A DNA stretch of 64,000 nucleotides, from assembly GCA_000727475.1 (NCBI GenBank), contig KL647308.1:2177496-2241495 (forward strand), in the 5' to 3' direction. The notes below the pieces were generated by a model. That model was given only the letters and a program-made list of their open reading frames with translations, ran no database searches and had not been told where the DNA came from. Shown here in pieces: positions 24,438 to 34,100 of this stretch (the stretch's first letter is position 1; each line of letters begins with the position of its first letter). Both the position numbers and the translations under genes were made by a program. The DNA comes from Sarcocystis neurona (taxonomy: Eukaryota > Apicomplexa > Conoidasida > Eucoccidiorida > Sarcocystidae).

Positions 24438-25196
24438 TACGTAGATGTGCTCGAAGCATCTCCGGCTGTGGGTGAGGTAGGGGACGAGCAGTAGCGGCAT
24501 TCACGACTCGAGCAAAGGACAGCGGTGACTGCAGAAACACGACAGCAGCAGAAGAAACGCAACAGCAACGGGCAGCAGCGGCAGCAGCTGTGTCACGGAA
24601 GCGCAACAGAGACTGCAGGAGGAACGGCGCCAGAGGAGAAGTCTGTGTGTGCGGGTGGGGAACGGACAACAGCAGGAGGAGGAGCGACCGAGGTGGCGAA
24701 GAGGCAGCAGCTACCACGGCGGCGCCCGAGGTGAGAGCAGCAGCAGCAGCAGTGGGTGGGTCGACGGACGCGTGGAGAGGACGCAGCAAAAGAAGCTGCA
24801 GAGAGTACGTGACAGCAGCGGCGAGCAAGAAGAACGAATAGGAAGGGAACGGAAGGAAGAAAGGGCTGCGAAGGGCGCTAGTGGGGTCGCGTCAGCAGCA
24901 GAGGAAGACTTTTCGACTGCGTTGCGTCCGCCTCGGTGCAGACGCGTCGGAGCGACCGCAGAGACAGCCACGCGGCTGCTGCTGCTGCTGGTGCTGCTGC
25001 TGCCCCGTCCCTGTTTCCCGGTGGTGTGACCGCCGGCAACCGCAGCTGCTGCTGCTTCTTCCTCAGCGGGCGCTGCTGCAGCTGCTGCTGCATGTCTGCC
25101 TGAAGCCGCAGAACATCTGCGGCACGATGGAAACTCGGCTGCTTCTGCAGTCGCTTCTTCCTAGCAGCAACACCTGGAGCAGCAGCAGCAACAGGG

Positions 25197-28100
25197 ATGG
25201 CGACAGCGGAAAAAACACGAGCAGCAGAACGAACGGCCGCAAGGAAAGCAGAGGCAGCAGCGGGAACACTAGCAGCAGCGCAAAGACTGCCGGTGGCCGC
25301 ACGCTCAGTCGCTGCAGCAGGTTCGTGGGCTGCTGCTGCGGGAGCAGCCCCACGAGCAGCACCAGGAGCTGCAGATGCAGCAGCAGGAACAGGCGTGATA
25401 GCAGCAGACAACACAGCGGCGGCGCGCGGAGGCGTTAAGAACACCGATGACGCAGGCAAGAAGACATCACGCGGAGCAGCAGCAGCGGTAAAGGGAGGAA
25501 GGGCAGCGCGTCCATCGGCGAGAGCAACAGCAGCAGTGCCCGCCAGTGCTGGGTCTACAGGAGCAGACGAAACTGGCCAGGCAGCAGCCGCAGCACTGCA
25601 GAGATGTGCTTCAGCCTCGTCCGTAGTTGCAGGGGGTAGACCCGTGTCCTGGCGAGGGGGCCACAGCGTCACCAGCAGGGACAGCAGCAACGCCAGCAGG
25701 GGGGGCAATAGTGGCAGCGGCAGCGGTCAGACGGTCGGCAGCGGAGGTGGGAGCAACAGCATGAGAGAAACTTCTTTTCCGAGGACGAACAGTTACTTAA
25801 GGAGGTCGCCACGTATAAGTAGTACTCCGACAATCAGCAGCAGCAACGTCTGCAGCAGCAGCAGCAGCAACAACGTCTGCAGCAGCAGCAACGTCTGCAG
25901 CAGCAGCAGCAGCAACGTCTGCAGCAGCAGCAACGTCTGCAGCAGCAGCAAGGTCTGCAGCAGCAGCAACGTCTGCAGCAGCAGCAGCAGCAGCAACGTC
26001 CGCAGCAGCAGCAGCAACGTCTGCAGCAGCAGCAGCAGCAACGTCCGCAGCAGCAGCAGCAGCAACGTCTGCAGCAGCAGCAGTGGAAGCAAGAACGGCA
26101 GCAATGAAAGCAACAGCATTAGCGGCCAGTTACCAAGCGGGTCGTGTGGCTTGTCTCTGCCTTTTTCTCCTGCATGTGATGTGGCGTCACATGAGCGACA
26201 GTTAACACGTTCCGCACGACGTGCTGCCGTTGAAGGAAGTCCCGCCAGCGGCAGCAGGTCTGGGTTCTCTACCGCAGACGAGCCACGGAGTTGTGGTGTA
26301 CGCACGCGTCGAGAGCCTCTCATACGGAGACCTCACAGACGGCAGAGGGCACGCGTTCGACCGTCTGTTCGCTGCCTCTGTGCGTCGCCAGTTTCTTTGT
26401 GGCGTACAAGCTCCACGCCAACAGCAACGTTATCTGCTGCAGGATCCGCAGCTCCTGCTGCTGTTTCTTTGCATGCCGCTGTTCCTGGACCCGCCGGTGC
26501 CGCTGCTCCTGGTTTGTCCTCCTGCTCCTTCTCTGCCGCTGCTCTGCCTGCGGCGTCCGCTGCTGCTGTTGCCGGCTCACCTGCTGCGGCTGCTACCGCC
26601 GCTGATGCGACTGCAGCTGCTGCGTCTGCTGCTGACAGCACACCGTCTGCTGCAGGGACGCTCGCTGTCGTTGCTGCTGTCCCCCCTCCTCTGTTCGCGT
26701 CTTGTGCCTCAGCGGCCGCTGGGCGCCGTGCTGTTGCTGCTTCTGCTTCTCCTGCTTCTGCTGCACTTCCGCATCCCGCTTCCGCTGCTGCTGCCCTGCG
26801 TACATGTACTGTTCTACCTGAAGCAGCAGCCACTACTCCACTGCTGCCCGTGTGTCTTTCTTCGGCAGTTCCATCTTCGCGTCCTGCTGCTGCTACAGCT
26901 GCGACGGGGAGCACGTCATCTGCAGACGGAGCAGCTCCTGCTGCTGCGCCGTCCTCCTTCGCCCCCTCCTCTTCCTCCTCGTCGTTTTCTGCTCATGCGG
27001 CATCATCCTGCTATTCCGTTTCTGCCCCTGCTACTGCGTCGGCAGCAGTTGCTGCTGACCGATCTCCTTCAGTTTTCTCCGCCTTGCTCGTTTCCCTCCG
27101 CGCCGCTGCTGCGTCCGTTGCTCCGCGTGGGACTGCTGGCACGCGTCCTGCCTCCGCTGCTGCAGCTTCTGCTGCTGCAGCTGCGCATTCTCATTTTGCT
27201 GCTGCTACTCATCCTTGTGGTCCTGCACGTGATACTTCTACTGCTGCTCCCGGAGCTGCTGCTGCTGCTGCTTCGCTGCATCTCTGTCGTTGTGGTGCGG
27301 CGGCCGTTACGGAAGCGTCCGTTGGTGCTGCTCCTCCATCTGCTACTGCTGCTGCAGCGCAAGCAAAAAGCAGCAGAAACCGAAGAAGAACAGCAGGACG
27401 TGTCAAAGAGGTTGCTGCCTGCAGCGGCAACAGAGCAGCAGATCCCCAGGGCAGCAGAACTGGCAGCACAGCAGCACACGGTTTTGCCCCGTCCGTCCGG
27501 GCGCATGCATCGTGTGTCCTCCGCAGCAAGAGCAGCAACAACAGCAACAGCAGCACCGTCACCGGCGTCCACCGCCCCAGCAGCAATAGCAGCACCAGCA
27601 TGGCAGCAGTGGCAAGAAGCACTCTTCGCTTGCAACAGCAGCACCGCGTGGTGTCTTTGGCGGAATTTCTCGGCGAAGACGAAGCCGCGCTGCCGGATCT
27701 TGTCGTGGAAGGAGGAGCGAACCACCGGGACCGCGTGCGCAGCAGCAGCAGCAACAGCAGCAGCAGGCACGACTGCAATAGCAGCACCAGAGAGGGAAGA
27801 AGATGTGGTAGCAGAGAGCATAAAACTGATAGTGACAGCAGCAGCACCAGCAGCAGCACCAGCAGTAGCAACAGCAGAGGTGGAAGACGAGGGCGCAGAA
27901 GGCAAGCTGCGGGGCATCGCCGCAGAAGGCAACAAGCACGAGCAGATTTGATCTCGTTTCCGGCCGTCGTCTGTGCCGTTGCTGGTGTTGCTCCAAGAGT
28001 CAGCAGCAGCAGTGGCAACAGCAGCAGCAGAAGGAGGAGGAGGAGCTGCAGCAGCAGGAGGGGCAGCAGCAGCAAAAGCAGCGGGGAGAAGGAGAAGACC

Positions 28101-31100
28101 GACACGGAGGCTGGAAGAGAGAGTATGTCGCGTCTGTTTATAAGTGATGCTTCAGTTCCCTTTCATCGGCAGCAGCTGCAGTCGTTGCATGCAGCAGGTG
28201 ATCCTCTCTGGTTCCATCAGCAGGACCAGCAACGGTGGCCACTTCCTGCTGCAGCAGATGGTCCAGCAGCAGCTGCTGCTGCTGTCGACTGTACACCCGC
28301 CGCACATTTCAGTCAGAAGAAAATGTCCTCGCAGGGCGGAGCGGCAGCAGCAGCTACAGCCTCGAGAGCAGCAACAACGGTGCCCTCTACCACAGCGGCC
28401 ACCGCAGCTACACCCATCGCTGCAGCAGATTCTGGTACAGCTCCTGCTGCTGCTCCTGCTCTTTCCTGTTCTCTTGGTGCTGGTTCTGCGGCGGTGGTGC
28501 CGTCTGTGGCTGCATTTGCACGTTCTCCCGCTGCTGGCCCTGCTGCCGGCCCTGCTGCTGCAGCTTTCTCGCCTGGTCCTGCTGCTGGCGCCGGGGGAGG
28601 CCCTGCAGCGTGTACAGAGTCTCTGCCGAACGTGTGGAGGTCCGAGTCGCCGGGTGTACGTACACCCGAGGATTATTTGTATCCGCCGACCTTCTTGACT
28701 CATCCGCCTCCCCTACGTAAAGTCGTCACTTCGTCCACCTCGGATTTCTGCGTCAACAGTCCGGCTGCTTCTTTTAAAATGTATGAAACGACAGTCTCTG
28801 CTGCTTCTGTTAGTGCGTCGCACGCTGCTGCGGGTCCGGCTGCAACAGCGCGGATCACGCGCTTTTTCTGCCTTAGCCCCGGTGGCTCGCCGACCGTCAG
28901 TCGCAGCAACAGCAGCAGCAGCAACAAGACCAGCAGCAATAGCGGCAACAGCAGCAACAGCAGCAACGGCAGGCACACCAACAGCATCGGCGCGTGTCTA
29001 CAGGGTGGCAGACACCTGCGCCGCGACAACAACAGCACAGAGAGCGCCAGCAGCAGAGATAGCAGCGGCAGGGTCAGCGGCAGCAGGATCGGCAGCCGCA
29101 GGGTCAGCGGCGGCAGGATCCACAGCCGCAGGATCAGCAGCCGCAGGTTCAGTAGCCGCAGGTTCAGTAGCCGCAGGGTCAGCAGCCGGAGGGTCAGCAG
29201 CAGCTGTTGCTGTTGTACATGGTCGGCGTCTGCTGCAGGGCGGTCCAGTTCAGGAATGAGTGCAACTAAGGAAAGGCAGCACGACCGTGCGTCAGCAGCA
29301 GAAGTAACGCAGCGGCAACAGGAAGCTTCGATTACACCGACCGTGTTGCAGCAGCAGCGGCAGGGGACAGCAGAGGATGTACAGAGGAACCGGCGGAGGA
29401 AAAGAAGAACAAGACAGCAGCAGAGTGACACTGCCTGGTTTGACGTTGAAGAGGAACTAGAAAAGGAAGCTGCTGCTGCTGCTGCAGCAGAGCCAGATGG
29501 TCTGCGTGGTGCTGGGGTCGCTGCTGCAGAAGGAAAAGAGGACTTTGATTTTGTTGACTTCTCTTCATGTGGGGACGCTGCCTCCTCGGGGTCGCTGCTG
29601 CTGTCGCATGTGGGCTGGGTGCTACAACTTTTGGCAACGGGCGGCTGCGATACAGCAGCCTCAGCAGCACACGCTGCCGACGCAGTAGGAGTGTTAGCAG
29701 AAGGAAGAGCAGCAGCAGAAGCTCGAACAGCAGCAGTGGCACGAGCAGCAGCAGGTGGGGTATCACGCACGCCAGCGACAGGAGCGCGTGGAGCAACAAC
29801 CAGAGAAGCAGGGCTCTTTCGAGAAACAAGCTGCAGCAGGAGAAGGAAAATAAAGAACAAAGCCGCAGGGGCAGCAGCAGCTCGGAGAGGGGAAGGGGCG
29901 TTGCTGTTAATATCTGGCACCGGCTCCTGCACGCGTTTGGACGATGCGCTATCTCACCAGCCAAGTATAGCGGCAGCAGCAGATACAACAGCAGTTGCAG
30001 CAACAGCAGCAGAAGCAGAAGAGGCGACACCAGCGGTGAGGCGTAGCAGCAGTGGCAGGAGCTTTCGTACTCGTGCAGAAGGTCTGAGTCCACACAGCAG
30101 CAACTGCAGCAGCAGGAACGACAGCAGCAGTATTGATATCACCGGTTCTAGGATAAAAAGCAGCAGAGGCAAGAGCGGCCTTTGTTGTGTACGGATCAGT
30201 AGAAGCAGCAGCGGCAGGACTCTGGGCGCTGGCAGCAGCAGCGGGAGCAGCCATGGGCAGCAGCTACACCTCCACCGGCAGCAAGTTACAGCTGGTGCAG
30301 CGACAGCAGCAGGAGCAACAACAGCAGCAGCCGGAACACGAACGGCAAGGACAGCAGACACAACAGAGGCCGGCACAGCAGCAAAGGCAACAGCAACGGC
30401 GGAAGCAGGTACAGCAACGGCGGAAGTAGAAACAGCAACACACGCCGGAGCAGCAGCAGCAACAGCAACGAGTGCCCGACTCGGCTCAATCGTTTCCCTG
30501 CTATCGCGGTTTGTTCTCCCATGGAAGGCTGGAGCAGCAGCAGAACAGCTCACATCTGCTCATGTTGCGCCTACTGCTGGCGCTGCTTCGACTGCTGGAG
30601 CTGCTTCTACTGCTGGAGCAGCTTCTGCGGCTGGCGCCGCTTCTGCGGCTGGCGCTGCTTCTACTGCTGCAGGACGAAGACGGCTGCCACCGCTGTTGCC
30701 GACGCGTGCTGCTGCGGCAGGAACACGAGGAAGAGAAGGCGCAGCAACAGCCGCAGCAGACGCAGCAGCCGCGCCAGCAGACGCAGACGCGACAGCAGCA
30801 GCAGGGGGAGCAGAAGATGAGGAGGAGCCGCGGCAGTGGCTAGTAGCTAACGGCATGCTAGCGCTGCAGCAGGAGCTGCTGCTGCTCGGGGAGCGCAGCA
30901 GGAAGAAGAAGGAGAAGATGAAACGAAAGAAGAAGAGGAAGAAAGGGAAGAAAGGGGGAGAGGAAGAGGGAAGGGAAGAAGAAAAGCAAGCTATGTGGCG
31001 GCCGCACTTTCAAGCTGAAGAGCAACAGCGGCAGGGCCACGAGCAGCAGCACGCACGGCAGCAGCGCTGTCAGCATTTGGAGCAGCAGCAGCAGCAACGG

Positions 31101-34100
31101 CAAGAGAAACAGCAGCAAGGGCAAAAGCAGGAGTCCGCACCGCAGGAGGAGAAGGAGGAGGATCAGCAGCACGAGCAGCAGTCCCAACATAAGGAGCAGC
31201 AGCAGCAGCTGAGCAGTTATCAGGTGAAACAGCAGGAAAATAAACAGCAGCAGGTTCACACGGGACAGCAAGAGCAGCAGGGGGCAGAGCAAGGTGAACC
31301 GCAACAGGGAGACAAGTATGGCTGCTGCGGCGCCGGCGAGCAGCACCCGAGAGCGGGGAGGAAGCAAAACCAAAGTGTTTCGAGCCCGAGCAGTAGCGCA
31401 GGGCGGCGAGCCAACTGCGGCAGCGTGGAAAGGCGGCGCAGCAGCACAAGCAACACCAACACTATCAATATCAGGGACAGTCACAACAGCAGCAACAGCA
31501 GCAGCAGCAACAGCAGCAGCAGCAACAGCAGCAGCCGCAACAGCAGCAGCAAGGGCAGTAGCAACAACAACAGCAGCAAAAGCATCGAAAGCAACAGCAT
31601 CAATATTTGCAGAAGAATGTACAACAGCAGCAGAGGTAGCAGGAGAGGCGGTGTCTTTGTCAATGATGTAGCTGCTGCTCCTCCTGCAGCAGGACCGCGT
31701 ATTAGCCGGCCCCTCACGAAGAGCGGAGCTAAGGAAGCTCCCCGTGCAGCGTCAAGAGTCGGATCCGCGGCAGAAACATCGCATCATGAGGCAGCGGCAC
31801 CCGCAGCTGCAGACGGTGGAGCAGCAGCAGCAGCAGCAGCAGAGAGTCAAGAGGTAACAGCAGCAATGGGGCACGTAGTGATGGGGCCGGATGCAGCCGC
31901 AACAAGGGGAGCAGCGCCAATTGCAGCAGTAGGAGCTGAAACAGACGTGAATCCAGCAGCAAGAACCGGAGCAGCAGCAACAGGAGGTTGCGGCGACCTT
32001 TGCGCTGGGCAGCTGCTGGTAACCGCGGAAGAAGAGGCCGCGGTTTTCTTGGCCACATCAGCCGGATCAGGAGAGTTCCGAGCAGCATCAGATAAACGGT
32101 GTGAAGTGAAAGCAGAAGTCGGAGCGAGAAACCCTGTACCGGCAGCTGCAGCGGGTGCTGCAGGAGCAGCAACTCCCGCAGCAGCAGCCCCAGCAGCAGG
32201 AGCTCCAGCAGCAGCAGCAGCAGCAGGCAAAGACTGGGCCGCAGCACGAGGCGGTGGCAGAGCAGCAGCAGCAGACTGGGATGCAGCCGCAGCTGCAGCA
32301 CGGGTACCGGCACGGGAGATATCCGTCGCCTGTGCAGGAACTGCAGCAGCTGAACAAGCAGCAGCAACAAGCCGTGAAGCAGGGTTGCCTGCAGTAGCAG
32401 GAGCCTCAGGAGAGGCTCCGGTCGGCAGTGGAACGAGAGCAGCAGCAGATGGGAGACCAGCGGCAGGGCAGGGGGCGTCGTCGACGGCGGCAGCACAGCA
32501 AGCAACAGCAACAAGAGGCAGCGGGCCAGCGACAGCAGCAACTGCTGCAGCAGGCTGCACCACAGCGACAGCGACGTCAGGGAGGAAAGCAGCGCCAACT
32601 GCCAGAGCAGCAGCGAGAGCAGCAGCACCAGCAGCCGAAACAGCAACGAGCGGAACAGCAGTTGTGGCAGCGGAAACGGCGAGCGCAGCAGCAGAGACGT
32701 CAACGTCCACGGCGTTTCCTTGTGCAGAAGCAGCAGCATCTGACGCATTAGCAGAAACAGAAACCACCACAGCTGCAGTAGAAGAGGTACGGGCGACACA
32801 GGCAGCTGCGAGGGCGACAGAAACAGCAGCAGCAGAATGCACTGGCGCCTCTCCTCAAGTCTTTGCCGCCGTATCTTTTGCCAAGAAAATGCCTGCGGAG
32901 GAAGTTCAGCGGTACAACAGAGCGGTGCCGTCGCCGCCGCAGCAGCAACACCTGCAACAGCAGCAGCAGACAGAGAAGCAGCAGACGAAGGAGTCGGTGG
33001 ATCAGTTGTTGCAGAGGCAGACGATTGAAAGGTCGTTCCTGTCAGGGCCACAGCAGCAGCAGCAAGAGCCACAGCAGCAGCGGGATGAGGCACAGCAGCG
33101 AGGGGCGTGTTTTACATTCGACGGGACGCAGCAGCGGCGGGGTCAGGTGGAGGATCAGCTGCAGCAACAGGACAGGAAGAAGCAAAACGGAGGCGCGGAG
33201 GCGCCAGCAGACATCCATGAAGAATGCTGTCATCCTCTGCCACTACAAGCCTCCGCTGCCTGCGGTTGTGGTGCTTTTAAGGACTCCGCTGAAGGCCGAC
33301 CGCTTTCTACTCCTGCTGCTGCAACAGCATTGCCTACGGCTGCTGCTGCTGCAGGATATCGAGCTGTTGCCGCAAGACCTGCTGCCGCTGCGGGCTACAC
33401 TGCTGTTGCTGCAAGACCCGCTGCTGCTGCGGGATACCCTCCTGTTGCTGCAAGACCCGTTGCTGCTGCTGCAGATGAGCCGCTTGCGTCCAGTGCTGCT
33501 GCTGTGAGACGACGCTCTACTCCTGCTGCTGCGGAACGGTCACGCGCGGCTGCTGCGGAACAGCCACGCGGAGCTGCTGCTTCAGAACTCGCTGCTTCTC
33601 GTGCAGAACATGTCTTTGCTGTTGCTGCTGCCCGCTCATCTTCAGACGGAGCTGCAGCGGAGCGCACTGCGGCTGCAGCAGCCCGTGCTGCTCCTGCGTG
33701 TGGTGAGGGAAGTACCGCAGATGCAAGTGCTGCTGAGCCTGCGGGTAGAGCTGCGGGTGGGGTTGCTGCTGCTGTTCGTACTGACGCTGCTGCTGATATA
33801 CGTGGTCGTGGTGGCTCTGCTGCTCCTGCAGGGTTTGCTGCGGCCTCTGCTGGGTCGGTACATGTGCCGCCCGACAACAGAGCGGTAGCCACAGCGGAGT
33901 CTCTTGCTGTCGGAAGGAGGCTGCCTGCAATGTTTTCTCCTCGTCCAGGTGGGGCTGCTGCTTGTCCTGGAGCTGCTGCAGCATGTGCTGCTGCTGCCGC
34001 GTCGCAAGATGACGGAACAGCAGGGAGTGCTGGCGCTTCGTACGACATGGTACTCAGAGAGAAGGAGCAGCAACGGCAGCAGCAGCAGCAGAGGGAGAAA

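Larger units (their letters stand above)
22985..26130. repeat. CAG/CTG trinucleotide-rich domain, left part
   Basis: Blocks rich in CTG on the + strand (about 23000-23280, 24980-25110) alternate with CAG blocks (about 23330-23480, 23870-24120, 24540-24850, 25170-26110). They are interrupted by TA-rich spacer at 23560-23790 and 24180-24450. Long open frames on both strands follow from the lack of stop codons in these repeats. On the + strand the encoded runs are mainly Ala, Gln and Ser. This resembles the repeat-rich segments described for Eimeria. Confidence 0.85.

Noticed and set aside
25840..26085. Regularly interspersed repeats that superficially resemble an array with spacers
   Set aside because: Spacers are themselves CAG triplets; this is an interrupted trinucleotide repeat in a eukaryotic genome, not a CRISPR array.
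26221..27951. 576-codon + strand frame in the CTG block
   Set aside because: Leu-rich reading of CTG repeats, overlapping the better-phased Ala frame; starts at a GTG and lacks any domain.
28700..33093. Minus-strand frames of 410 and 454 codons (28700-29932, 31729-33093)
   Set aside because: They read CAG repeats as Leu or Ala on the opposite strand. At 29062-29196 the variation is non-synonymous in the minus-strand Leu frame.
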